Position numbers and translations under genes: made by a program | In this document: positions 1 to 8,751 of the stretch, in pieces | Layout: each line of letters starts with the position of its first letter | Position numbering within the stretch: position 1 is the first letter of the stretch | Source of the DNA: Polyangium sp. 15x6 | GTDB lineage: Bacteria > Myxococcota_A > Polyangia > Polyangiales > Polyangiaceae | NCBI RefSeq assembly: GCF_029960785.1 | Contig: NZ_JASBQE010000105.1 | Location: 1 to 40,955, forward strand | DNA length: 40,955 nucleotides | Direction: 5' to 3' | Notes under the pieces: model-generated | What the model saw: the letters and a program-made list of their open reading frames with translations, nothing else | What the model was told of the DNA's origin: nothing | Database searches by the model: none

Positions 1-26
1 CCGCTCGTGGTCTTGCCACGGCCTGT

Positions 27-135
27 TCGATGAACTGCGCATCGCGCAGTTCATCGACCCCGGGTCCAGCGCTTGCGCTGGTCCGGGGTGCAGGGGGCGG
101 ACAGCCCCCTGCTGGGGTGCGGGGCAAAGCCCCGC
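27..135. repeat. Cluster of four consecutive hairpins
   Basis: Four back-to-back inverted repeats fill the space just past the 3' end of the minus-strand LysM gene. Hairpin 1 has a perfect 14-bp stem (27-40 with 44-57, loop ATC). Hairpin 2 has a 7-bp core, CCAGCGC/GCGCTGG (66-72 with 75-81), and an imperfect extension to 58-88. Hairpin 3 has a 9-bp stem (90-98 with 104-112). Hairpin 4 has a 7-bp stem (119-125 with 129-135, loop AAA). No T-run follows. They may act as a transcript-end structure, or they may be an intergenic repeat family dispersed in this genome. The window alone cannot decide. Confidence 0.75.
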
Positions 136-142
136 GCGCGCC

Positions 143-1459
143 CTAGTACCCCTTGCGTGCCGTCACGAACGAGCCGCGTTCGATCTCGTGGGACGAGGCT
201 GTCACCAGCGCTGTTGCCGTGTGTTCGCGGACCTTGACCACGCGCAGCTCGGCGTAGGTTTCGTCCGGGAAGAGGTTTTCGTCGCCGGGCGGCGCGAAGT
301 CTTCTGTTTTTGCGGGGCGATCGTCCTCGATGACGGGGCGCACGGTTGCGAACTTACCTGCGCCGCGCAGCGTGTGGCGCCAGCGATCGCCGCGGCGCAA
401 CGCGAAGAAGCGCATGCCTGGCTTCACGCCTTCCTTCTCGCCCTTGTCGAGGAACACGATCTGGTTCTGCCCGTAGAACGCGTGTGGGTAGAGCGCTGCC
501 ACGATCTTCGCCTCGATGTCATCCACGCTCGTCACGGGCGGGATAACCACGAAACTTCGGTCGACGGGGCCGACCTTTGCGCCTCGCTCCACCGTGTCGA
601 GTGACTCGACCACGCGACCGCGGATCATGCGCGTCTGCGTGTTGACCCGGTCGACCCGCAGCGTGCCGCGGATCGAGACGAGCTGACCCTTCTGCGCGGC
701 GTCGCCGCTCGTCACGAGGGGGCGGAAGATCGTGAGAAGCTGACCGACGGCGACCTCGTGGTTCTCGTCGAGCTTGACGTACACGTCGTCGCCTGCGCTG
801 AGCAGCATCTTGTCTGCGGGGCTGCCGTTGATCTCGCCCCAGACATCGTCCTTCTTGTCGTCGAGCCAGCCCGTGTCGCGCAGGAAGATCGTCTGCGGTG
901 CGACCTTGCGCCGACCGGCGGCGATGCGCTGCATGGCCGGCAGGCCCACGTCGCTGGCGTCGCGCAGGCGCACCTGATCGCCGGGGTAGATCCAGTGCGG
1001 GTTCTGGATCTGCGGGTTCTGCGCCCAGAGACGCGGCCAGCTGTACGGGTTCTTGTAGTAGCGGCTCGAGATGTCCCAGAGCGTGTCGCCGTTGCGCACG
1101 CTGTGGATCTCCGGCACGTGCTGCCCTTCGAGCACGAAACCTCCGTTCGCCGTGCCGCGCACGGTCTCGCTCGACGCCGGATCGGGGAGCAGATCGAAGC
1201 CGTCCGCGGAGCGCGACGTGTCGGACGACGAGCGCGAGCTCGAAGGCAGATGCGCGTCGGGATTGAAGCCTGGCTGCGGGTAGCCCGGCACGATGACCTG
1301 CGTCTGCGGCGGCGCCGCTTGCGGCACCTGCACGACCGTGACCTGCGCGCCGGTCGCCGGCGCGGGGGCGCCTTCGGAGCCTTCCTGCGCGCCGGCGTGG
1401 CCCGCGGCCGCGAAGGAGAGGAGGACGATGGCGGGGGCGAGGGCGCGTGTGTCCTTCAT
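143..1459 (-). CDS. Secreted LysM-domain protein
   Basis: This is a 438-aa exported protein. An N-terminal signal peptide ends near residue 24 (AGAQ). A Pro/Ala/Ser-rich linker runs to about residue 110. A LysM domain follows at about 119-166, with the typical HSVRNGDTLWDIS start and a YPGDQVRL end. LysM modules bind the N-acetylglucosamine of peptidoglycan, so the protein probably sits in the periplasm against the wall. The C-terminal ~270 residues are beta-rich (repeated short Val/Arg strands) and I recognise no enzymatic motif there, so it may be a scaffold rather than a hydrolase. Its ATG overlaps the stop of the upstream coiled-coil lipoprotein gene by 4 bp (ATGA), so the two are translationally coupled and probably work together at the envelope. 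Gene boundaries are firm; the role is inferred. Confidence 0.88.
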   Translation of the reverse strand: MKDTRALAPAIVLLSFAAAGHAGAQEGSEGAPAPATGAQVTVVQVPQAAPPQTQVIVPGYPQPGFNPDAHLPSSSRSSSDTSRSADGFDLLPDPASSETVRGTANGGFVLEGQHVPEIHSVRNGDTLWDISSRYYKNPYSWPRLWAQNPQIQNPHWIYPGDQVRLRDASDVGLPAMQRIAAGRRKVAPQTIFLRDTGWLDDKKDDVWGEINGSPADKMLLSAGDDVYVKLDENHEVAVGQLLTIFRPLVTSGDAAQKGQLVSIRGTLRVDRVNTQTRMIRGRVVESLDTVERGAKVGPVDRSFVVIPPVTSVDDIEAKIVAALYPHAFYGQNQIVFLDKGEKEGVKPGMRFFALRRGDRWRHTLRGAGKFATVRPVIEDDRPAKTEDFAPPGDENLFPDETYAELRVVKVREHTATALVTASSHEIERGSFVTARKGY

Positions 1460-1932
1460 GGTGCCGTTCTCGGGGTGCTCGGGAGGGGGCGCTTGACCTT
1501 CGCGGGGCTCGCGGGCGCGGCTGCCGCGGGTTGGCTGATCACCTCGCCCCGGGCCGTGGAGCGGAGGATCGGACGAGGTGCGTCGTCGGGCTCGCTCGAT
1601 GCGCCCGGGTCGTCATCGTTTTGTGCTGCAGCGATCGGCGCGAGCGACGCCGCCGTCCCGCCTTCGGGCGTCGGCGCGAGGTGCACGACGTCGAGCGCGG
1701 GTCGATCGTCCTCGGCGCTCTTCGGAGCGCTCGCGGGTGCTTGATTTCGCGTGGAAAGCTTGGCGTTCGTGAGCTCGAGCGTCTCGACCCGGGCCGTCAG
1801 CAGGTTGTTGTCTGCACGGACGCGCCCCACCTCCTGGCGCAGCGCCTCGATCTCCTTGCGGAGGGCGTCTTGCCCCCCGCCGGCGCAGCCGGATGCGAGG
1901 AGGACGAAGGCGAGGGCGCAGAGGGACCGCAT
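1456..1932 (-). CDS. Small coiled-coil lipoprotein
   Basis: This is a 158-aa predicted lipoprotein. The signal sequence MRSLCALAFVLLASGC ends in a lipobox (LASGC, Cys16). Residues 21-60 carry regularly spaced Leu/Val and charged residues (ALRKEIEALRQEVGRV...), consistent with a short coiled coil. The rest is an Ala/Pro/Asp-rich, probably disordered tail. An open frame continues upstream to 2313, but the extra residues are Arg-rich shadow sequence and the signal peptide fixes the start at 1932. It overlaps the downstream LysM gene by ATGA. The pairing of a lipid-anchored coiled coil with a LysM protein suggests an outer-membrane-to-peptidoglycan tether. This is inference, because the protein family is not one I recognise. 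Confidence 0.8.
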   Translation of the reverse strand: MRSLCALAFVLLASGCAGGGQDALRKEIEALRQEVGRVRADNNLLTARVETLELTNAKLSTRNQAPASAPKSAEDDRPALDVVHLAPTPEGGTAASLAPIAAAQNDDDPGASSEPDDAPRPILRSTARGEVISQPAAAAPASPAKVKRPLPSTPRTAP

Positions 1933-2030
1933 GCCGCAGCGATGGTAGTGCCCAAGGCGTGCGTGGGCCAAGCGATGAGCGGCCCATCTCCCTGGCTGTC
2001 CCCGCGTGGAATTCTGGTAGGGTCGGGGCC

Positions 2031-2573
2031 ATGTCGAAGCGCTCGAACAAACTCGTATCCTTGACGATTGCTGCTCTTGCCTCTCTCGCTGCGTTGGCGT
2101 TCGGCGTGGCGGGTTGTTCCGATGAAGGAAATGGGGACGATACTTGTTACGACTACGGGTCGTTCGACAAGGCGGCCCCCGCGGTGACGTTCTCCGGTGA
2201 CGTGCTCCCGATCTTCCGCAACTCCTGCGGCATCGGCGGCGCGGCGTGCCACGGCGCCGTCTCCGGCCAGCCCGGTCAGCCTTACCTCGGCCCGGCGAAC
2301 AGCCCGACGGCACCGACGCAGGCGGAGATCGACGCGATCTTCTCGCAGAACGTCGGCGTCGCCGCCACGAAGGCGACGGGCATGAAGATCGTCGAGCCGA
2401 ACAGCCCCGAGACGAGCTTCCTCATGCACAAGATGGACGGCACGCTCACGTGCAGCGCGGTCGTGTGCGACGCGGCGTGCGGCGGCACGATGCCGCTCAC
2501 GGGCGATCTCCTCCCGCAGGCGACGCGCGACACGGTTCGCCGCTGGATCGCGCAGGGAGCGAAGAAGGATTGA
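2031..2573 (+). CDS. Cytochrome-c-like lipoprotein with non-canonical haem motif
   Basis: This is a 180-aa predicted lipoprotein with the signal peptide ending at VAGC (Cys29). The body resembles the single-domain cytochrome c-like lipoproteins common in myxobacteria and planctomycetes: a FSGDVLPIFRNSC start, a CHG box, and a C-terminal MPLTGD...WIAQGA end that normally closes the fold. The expected CxxCH is replaced by Cys66-x6-Cys73-His74, so covalent haem attachment is uncertain. Several further Cys (CSAVVCDAAC) could form disulfides. Starts at 1893 and elsewhere upstream are in shadow sequence; ATG 2031 opens a proper signal peptide. The stop overlaps the TTG of ruvA. Electron transfer or haem binding is possible but unproven. 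Confidence 0.8.
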   Translation: MSKRSNKLVSLTIAALASLAALAFGVAGCSDEGNGDDTCYDYGSFDKAAPAVTFSGDVLPIFRNSCGIGGAACHGAVSGQPGQPYLGPANSPTAPTQAEIDAIFSQNVGVAATKATGMKIVEPNSPETSFLMHKMDGTLTCSAVVCDAACGGTMPLTGDLLPQATRDTVRRWIAQGAKKD

Positions 2574-3181
2574 TCGGCAGGCTTACGGGCCGCATCGTCG
2601 AGGACTCGGCCGAGGGCGTCGTCGTCATCGACGTCGCGGGCGTCGGCTACGAGGTCACGGTGCCGCTCGGCGCGCTCGGACGTGCGTCGCGGGAGGGTGA
2701 CGACGTGGTCACCCTGTACGTGCACACGCACGTCCGGGAAGACACCTTCGCCCTCTACGGCTTCCCGACGCGTGACGATCGCGCGGCGTTCCGCTCGCTG
2801 ATCGGCGTCTCCAGCATCGGGCCGAAGATCGCGATGTCGATCCTCGGAGCGCTGCCGGCGGGTGAGCTCGCGGCGGCGATCGCGCGCGGCGAGGCGTCGC
2901 GGCTCGTGGCCGTGCCCGGGGTCGGCAAGAAGACCGCGGAGCGGCTCATCCTGGAGCTCAAGGGCAAGCTCGCGGCGGCGCCGGTCGTCGCGAAGGGCGC
3001 CGAGGCGAAGGCGGCCATCGCGCCCGAGGGCAAAGCCGAGCTCCTGCACGGCGCCCTCACGCGGATGGGCTTCCGACCGGCCGAGGCCGAGCGCGCGGTG
3101 ACGGCGCTCGGAGCGCGCGTGCAGACCGAGCCGCTCGGCGACCTCGTGCGCGATGCGCTCGCGCTCCTTTCCTCCAAGTAA
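2570..3181 (+). CDS. ruvA: Holliday junction branch migration protein RuvA
   Basis: RuvA is 203 aa here, the usual family length. It binds four-way DNA junctions as a tetramer and loads the RuvB helicase for branch migration in recombination and repair. The N-terminal OB fold is visible (MIGRLTGRIVE..., VGYEV at about 25-29, LYVHTHVREDTFALYGF at about 49-65). Two helix-hairpin-helix motifs follow at about 76-95 (SLIGVSSIGPKIA) and 111-133 (RLVAVPGVGKKTAERL). The C-terminal ~50 residues match domain III, which contacts RuvB. The start is TTG at 2570, overlapping the TGA of the preceding gene, with a GGGAG about 10 nt upstream. The MIGR start matches RuvA proteins in general. ruvB and ruvC are not adjacent. 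A 13-bp hairpin lies 30 nt downstream. Confidence 0.95.
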   Translation: MIGRLTGRIVEDSAEGVVVIDVAGVGYEVTVPLGALGRASREGDDVVTLYVHTHVREDTFALYGFPTRDDRAAFRSLIGVSSIGPKIAMSILGALPAGELAAAIARGEASRLVAVPGVGKKTAERLILELKGKLAAAPVVAKGAEAKAAIAPEGKAELLHGALTRMGFRPAEAERAVTALGARVQTEPLGDLVRDALALLSSK

Positions 3182-3211
3182 ATCGTTCTCCGGGACGAAC
3201 GACGACGTATC

Positions 3212-3243
3212 CCCCGGCGCGACGTACGAGCGTCGCGCCGGGG
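3212..3243 (+). terminator. Hairpin after ruvA
   Basis: A perfect 13-bp inverted repeat, CCCCGGCGCGACG/CGTCGCGCCGGGG, with a 6-nt loop lies between ruvA and the FHA gene. No U-tract follows directly, so it would be a weak intrinsic terminator, an RNA-end stabiliser or a pause site. An A8 run sits 20 nt further on. Confidence 0.55.
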
Positions 3244-3338
3244 CGCCGCGTGAGAAGCCTCGACAAAAAAAATCGGCCCGAATATGCTCGCCGCCGCGGT
3301 CCGGTTGGGCCGGTGTCGTCAATGCCCGAGGAGGCGGC

Positions 3339-4379
<1,041 letters not shown>

Positions 4380-4431
4380 GACGGTTCACCGGGCGAGCGG
4401 CTTCTGGCGCCGCGCGTCCCGGCGGGGGAGA

Positions 4432-4839
4432 ATGTCGGCCATGGAACCGCCGCGCACGATTCGCGTCGTTGCTGCCGTCATCGAGCACGAGGGGCGTTAC
4501 CTCATCACGCAGCGCCGTCCGACGGCCTTGTTGCCCCTGCTGTGGGAGTTCCCCGGCGGGCGCGTGGAGGACTCGGAGACGGATGCAGAGGCGCTCAAGC
4601 GTGAGGTCTTTCATCGGCTCGGGGTCGGGGTCGAGCCGGGGCAGCTCATCTCCTTCGTGAGCCATCCGTACGAGCGGTACGTCGTGGACCTCTACCTCTA
4701 CGAGTGCCGCATCACCTCGGGCGAGCCCTCGCCGCTCGCGGTGAACGCGTTCAAGTGGGTCACGAGCGCGGAGTTCGATCAGCACCCGTTCACGCCCGCC
4801 GACGAAGCGAGCATGAACAAGCTGCTCGGCATGGGCTGA
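4432..4839 (+). CDS. Nudix-fold protein with degenerate Nudix box
   Basis: This 135-aa protein has the MutT/8-oxo-dGTPase layout: RVVAAVIEHEGRYLITQRRP, then LPLLWEFPGGRVEDSE, then a C-terminal EFDQHPFTPAD. The Nudix signature Gx5Ex7REUxEExGU is present except for the key Glu pair. Here G43, E49, R57-E58, V59 and G64 are kept, but the two metal-binding Glu are His61-Arg62. Family knowledge says these Glu are needed for Mg2+-dependent pyrophosphohydrolysis, so the protein may be inactive as a hydrolase or act as a ligand sensor. The start is ATG 4432 or ATG 4441 (MEPP); GGGGGAG at 4424-4430 sits closer than usual to the first. It follows the FHA gene by 52 bp and precedes a terminator. Confidence 0.85.
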   Translation: MSAMEPPRTIRVVAAVIEHEGRYLITQRRPTALLPLLWEFPGGRVEDSETDAEALKREVFHRLGVGVEPGQLISFVSHPYERYVVDLYLYECRITSGEPSPLAVNAFKWVTSAEFDQHPFTPADEASMNKLLGMG

Positions 4840-4952
4840 GGGTGTCCCCCAGGCTGCTGCGCGGCTCGATGCGTCAGTGTACGCCTCGCTCGGCCTTCCT
4901 AGCCTCGAGCCGCTCGCGACGCCTGGGGAACACCCTCTGCGCAGTTTTTTTT
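4840..4952 (+). terminator. Large imperfect hairpin with T8 run
   Basis: Immediately after the Nudix-fold stop, GGGTGTCCCCCAGG (about 4840-4853) pairs imperfectly with CCTGGGGAACACCC (about 4922-4935). Inside it CGGCTCGA (4862-4869) pairs with TCGAGCCG (4915-4922 region). A T8 run at 4945-4952 follows. This is the clearest rho-independent-type terminator in the window and closes the plus-strand block 2031-4839. The rest of the gap to 5108 shows no gene. Confidence 0.65.
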
Positions 4953-5108
4953 CGCGATGCATAAATCGATCGGCGGGGCCGCTCGTCCATAGGTCCTTCC
5001 GCGGGCGCCGGCGTCCGGCTGGGAATGCAAACGTATCCCGCGGAGGTTGGGGGGTGGGGCAGAGGGCGCCGCAGGCGATCCGGAGCCCTACACGTAGAGG
5101 AAGGCGCC

Positions 5109-7082
5109 ATGCGAAAGAGCGTTGCGGTCATCGGTCTGGTTGCTGCGGCGACGGCGGGTCTCGCGGCGGGGTGTGGGAGCACGGGACGAGGAGGCGCCGA
5201 AGCAAAGGCGCCGGGTGTCGGGGAGAGGAGCTGCGGGCGCGTGCACCCGGGCGTGGGCGCGAAGCCGCTCGCCGGGGCGCGGCAGGGCGGCGTGGTCGCG
5301 CTGGCGAAGGCCGGGGACAAGACGATCGCGTACGTCGCGGACGAGGACGACGGAAACATCCACACGGTCGACGTCGCGACGGGCAAGGAGCTCGGGACGA
5401 CGCAGCTCGGAGGGACGCCGTCGCAGGTTCTCGTTTCGGCCGATGGTCGCGTCGTGGTGGCGCTCCGTGACAAGGCGGCGATCGAGGTGCTCGAGCCGGC
5501 GGCGGATCCGTCGCAGCCGCTCGCGTCCTTGTGCACGGTGCCCACGCCGGTCGAGCCGGTCGCGCTCGCGACGACGCCCGACGACGGCACGCTGCTCGTG
5601 ACGAGCGCCTGGGGCGCGGCGCTCACGGCGTACGACGTGACAAGCATGGGACGAGCGTACGAGGTGCCGCTGCCGCGCGAGCCTCGGTCGCTGGTCGTCT
5701 CGGACGACGGCAAGAAGGCGTTCGTCGCGCATGTCGTGGGCTCGCGGATGAGCGTGGTCGATCTCGCGGCGAAGCGCGCGCGACCGGTGGACGTGGGCGG
5801 GATCGAGGAGAGCGGCGGGTTCCGGCGGAAGGTCAACCTCTTCGGCGGCGGCGAGGAGATCGAGCGGCGCGCGTGTCAGGGCTTCGCGCTCGCGAAGTCG
5901 ACGGATCTCTCGGGCCGCATCTTCGCGCCGCAGGTGCTCGTGGATCCGGGGCGCGCCGAGGAGCGCTCGGAGGGATACGGCAGCGGCGGCATGAACCCGC
6001 CGGAGGTCGCGGCGGTCGCGGTCGTCGACGAGGACACCGAGCAGCCGCTCGGCGAGTCGGTGAACGTGAAGCCGGACGTGCGGCAGATGGTGGGCGTGGC
6101 GCGGCCGCGTCCCGCGTGCTTGCTCCCGCGTGCCGCGGCGATCGATCCGGCGTCGCGCTCGCTCTTCGTCTCGTGCCTCGGCATCGACACGGTCATCGAG
6201 TACGACGCGGCGGCGGCCGATCCGCAGCGGGCCGAGCGGCGTCGCTTCGCGGTCACCGCCGGGCCGACGGGGCTCGCGGTGGATGCGGAGGGTCGGCGGC
6301 TCGTCGTGTGGTCGCAGTTCGATCGCACGCTCCAGATCGCGCCGCTCGGCGCGAAGGATGCGGCAAGCGAGGCGGACGCGCCTGCGATCGTGCGCGTCGG
6401 GCTCTCGCGCAAAGCGCAGACGGCGGCGACGGCCGATCTCGAGCTCGGCCGGAAGCTCTTTCACGTGAGCGGCGACGCGCGCATCTCGAACGACGGTCGC
6501 GCCTGCGCGAGCTGCCATCCCGATGGGCGCGACGACGCGCTGACGTGGGCGACGCCGGAGGGCCCGCGACAAACGCCGATGCTCGCGGGACGGCTCGCGA
6601 AGACGGCGCCATACGGATGGACGGGCCGCGGCGACAGCGTCGAGGCGCACCTCTCGGAGACGTTCGGTCGGCTCGGCGGCGCGGGTCTCGCGCGGCGCGA
6701 GATCGACGCGCTGATCGCGTTCGCCACGAGCCTGCGGCCTCCGCAGGCCGAGACGCGGAACGACTCGAACGACGTGCTCGTCCAGCGCGGCAAGGCGATC
6801 TTCCACTCGGCGCAGACGGGCTGCGGGACGTGCCACCGCGAGGACGGCGCGTGGACCGATCACACGGCGCACGACGTTTCGAGCCGCGCCGATGCCGACG
6901 TCGCGGCCACGTTCGACACGCCCTCGCTGCGCTTCGTCGGCGGCACGGCGCCGTACTTCCACGACGGCCGCTACGCGACCTTGCGTTCGCTCCTGATCGA
7001 TGCGGACGGCAAGATGGGCAACACGAAGCACCTCTCGAAGGATGAGCTCGACGCGCTCGAGGCCTACATGAGGAGCCTGTGA
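5109..7082 (+). CDS. Beta-propeller / di-haem cytochrome c lipoprotein
   Basis: This is a 657-aa predicted lipoprotein with signal MRKSVAVIGLVAAATAGLAAGC. Residues ~50-440 read as YncE-like beta-propeller blades (AYVADEDDGNIHTVDVATGKELG, LVTSAWGAALTAYDV, VVSDDGKKAFVAH, LFVSCLGIDTVIEYD). The C-terminal ~200 residues are a di-haem cytochrome c module, with Cys466-Ala-Ser-Cys469-His470 and Cys572-Gly-Thr-Cys575-His576 plus a candidate Met636 ligand, in the style of MauG/cytochrome c peroxidase relatives. It probably carries out periplasmic or outer-membrane electron transfer, with the propeller as a binding platform; the substrate is unknown. ATG 5109 is chosen because it opens the signal peptide and has AGAGGAAGG upstream. 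It is coupled to the next gene by TGATG. Confidence 0.88.
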   Translation: MRKSVAVIGLVAAATAGLAAGCGSTGRGGAEAKAPGVGERSCGRVHPGVGAKPLAGARQGGVVALAKAGDKTIAYVADEDDGNIHTVDVATGKELGTTQLGGTPSQVLVSADGRVVVALRDKAAIEVLEPAADPSQPLASLCTVPTPVEPVALATTPDDGTLLVTSAWGAALTAYDVTSMGRAYEVPLPREPRSLVVSDDGKKAFVAHVVGSRMSVVDLAAKRARPVDVGGIEESGGFRRKVNLFGGGEEIERRACQGFALAKSTDLSGRIFAPQVLVDPGRAEERSEGYGSGGMNPPEVAAVAVVDEDTEQPLGESVNVKPDVRQMVGVARPRPACLLPRAAAIDPASRSLFVSCLGIDTVIEYDAAAADPQRAERRRFAVTAGPTGLAVDAEGRRLVVWSQFDRTLQIAPLGAKDAASEADAPAIVRVGLSRKAQTAATADLELGRKLFHVSGDARISNDGRACASCHPDGRDDALTWATPEGPRQTPMLAGRLAKTAPYGWTGRGDSVEAHLSETFGRLGGAGLARREIDALIAFATSLRPPQAETRNDSNDVLVQRGKAIFHSAQTGCGTCHREDGAWTDHTAHDVSSRADADVAATFDTPSLRFVGGTAPYFHDGRYATLRSLLIDADGKMGNTKHLSKDELDALEAYMRSL

Positions 7083-8017
7083 TGCGCGGCCTCGCAAAGA
7101 GCTCGTGTGTGGCGATCGCGGCGGCGTCGCTCGCGCTCGTGGCGGGCACGCCGGCCGAGGCCGCGGGGGCGCCGAGCTTCTCGTCGGTGCCCGAGGCGCG
7201 CGTGCCGGAGATGTTGCATCCGAAGGACGCACCCGACGCGATTCCCTCGGGCGAGCGCGTCGAGGGCGTGCGCGTCGACGAGAACGCGATGAGGGTGCAG
7301 CAGTCGTTCGCGACCGTGGTCGCCGAAGGCGGCCGTTGCGTGGCGGTGGGCGCGATCCCGCCGGGCGTGGCGCCCTCGGGCGTGGCGCAGACGAGCATCC
7401 GCGTGGGCGGCGTGCTGCCGATGCGTGTCGAGCACCTCGTCGAGCGCAAGCCAGGCGAGGCGGAGCTCGTGATCGTCGATGCTTGGCTCGACGCGCGAAC
7501 GTCGAGCATCCGGCCGGTGGTGACGACACGCGTGCCGCTCACCACGCTCGCGAAGGGGCCGGCGAAGTACGTGGTGTACGGGTTTCGCAAGGGCAGCGAG
7601 CTCCAGGTCGTGATGCCTTCGCAGGAGAGGATCGGGTACGTGGATCCGCGCGGGCAGATCGGGTTCACGCAGTGCGGGCACCTTCGCATCGGGCTCGACG
7701 GGGCCGCGAAGAACGGCGCCATGATCGTCGCCGCCGGGCGCATCCGGACGAATCGCGCGCCCTCGCCGAGCAGGCCCGCGCCGTCGTTCCATCCGCAAGT
7801 CGTCACGCCGCAGAGCCAGGCGCTCCCGCCCGACATGGTGATGCGCGCGGTCCAGGTGAGCGTGAGCATGAGCCGCACGAAGCGCGACCGTGAGCCACTC
7901 CTCAGCGTATCCGTGGGCTGGGCCGAGGACGACGATGGCGTCACGGCGAGCAGTAGCACCCACGACATGGCCGAGGACTTCGAGGTGCCCATCGCCGAGC
8001 CCGCCGAAGAGCAATAA
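7082..8017 (+). CDS. Secreted protein of unknown function, partner of the cytochrome
   Basis: This is a 311-aa exported protein with a signal peptide ending near AEA (residue ~26). I do not recognise the family. The body is beta-rich, with Val-dense strands (MRVEHLVERKPGEAELVIVDAWLD) and only three cysteines, one in the signal and two in the mature part (GGRC, TQCG). The C-terminus is a Pro/Ser linker followed by an acidic stretch, and there is no lipobox or haem motif. ATG 7082 shares its A with the TGA of the cytochrome gene (TGATG), so the two are translationally coupled and probably form one envelope module. An alternative GTG at 7079 would add one residue. Confidence 0.78.
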   Translation: MRGLAKSSCVAIAAASLALVAGTPAEAAGAPSFSSVPEARVPEMLHPKDAPDAIPSGERVEGVRVDENAMRVQQSFATVVAEGGRCVAVGAIPPGVAPSGVAQTSIRVGGVLPMRVEHLVERKPGEAELVIVDAWLDARTSSIRPVVTTRVPLTTLAKGPAKYVVYGFRKGSELQVVMPSQERIGYVDPRGQIGFTQCGHLRIGLDGAAKNGAMIVAAGRIRTNRAPSPSRPAPSFHPQVVTPQSQALPPDMVMRAVQVSVSMSRTKRDREPLLSVSVGWAEDDDGVTASSSTHDMAEDFEVPIAEPAEEQ

Positions 8018-8133
8018 CCCCTCGGCAAACGCCTCTCCACGAGCCTTCCCGAACCCCCTTGCCGCGCGCGGGCACGTCGGACACGCTCGGCCGCGGCGGC
8101 GCCACGCGCGCCCAGGGAGGAAGGTCGATCGCG

Positions 8134-8751
8134 ATGGATCTCAAGTTCTATTACGCGCCCATGACGAGCGCGTCGCGGGTGCACTGGGCGCTCGAGGAGC
8201 TCGGCATTCCGTACGAGAAGGTCAAGCTCGACCTCGCGGCCGGTGATCAGAAGAAGCCCGAGTACCTCGCGCTCAACCCGAACGGCAAGGTGCCGCTGCT
8301 CGTCGCCGAGGGCCGGCCGATCTTCGAAGGGCTCGCGATCCTGCTTTATCTCGGCGAGCGCTTCGGCACGGACAAGGGGCTCTTCCCGCCGCCGAACCCC
8401 GATCGCGCCGAGGCCTTCAAGTGGATGGCGTGGGGCGCGGTGACGTTCGGCGAGGCGCTGCAGCGATACCTCCGCAACAGCCTCGATCGTTTCCCCGAGG
8501 ACGAGCGGAGCCCGAAGGCCGCCGAGGCCGCGAAGAACGATCTCGCGTCGCATCTCGCGATCCTGAACGAGGCGCTCGAGGGCAAGGAGTACCTCGTGGG
8601 CAACACGTTCTCGTTCGTCGACATCTCCATCGCGCCGGCGATCCCCTTCCTGGGGCGCTTCGGCATCGACGTGAGCCCGTTCCCGAACGTGAACGCGTGG
8701 GTCGCGCGGTGTATCGCGCGGCCAGCGTTCGCGCGGGTGATGCAGGGTTAG
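8134..8751 (+). CDS. Glutathione S-transferase family protein
   Basis: This 205-aa protein has the length and two-domain layout of cytosolic GSTs. The N-terminal thioredoxin-like domain starts with MDLKFYYAPMTSASRVHWAL and contains the cis-Pro segment NGKVPLL and IFEGLAILLYLGE (the usual Glu-Ser of the glutathione site is Glu-Gly here). The C-terminal helical domain contains the GST cap motif SFVDISIAPAIPFLGRFGID. It would conjugate or reduce electrophiles with glutathione or a related thiol; substrates cannot be predicted. ATG 8134 has AGGGAGGAAGG at 8114-8124. Its TAG overlaps the TAA of the convergent permease gene by two bases (TTAG at 8748-8751). Confidence 0.92.
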   Translation: MDLKFYYAPMTSASRVHWALEELGIPYEKVKLDLAAGDQKKPEYLALNPNGKVPLLVAEGRPIFEGLAILLYLGERFGTDKGLFPPPNPDRAEAFKWMAWGAVTFGEALQRYLRNSLDRFPEDERSPKAAEAAKNDLASHLAILNEALEGKEYLVGNTFSFVDISIAPAIPFLGRFGIDVSPFPNVNAWVARCIARPAFARVMQG

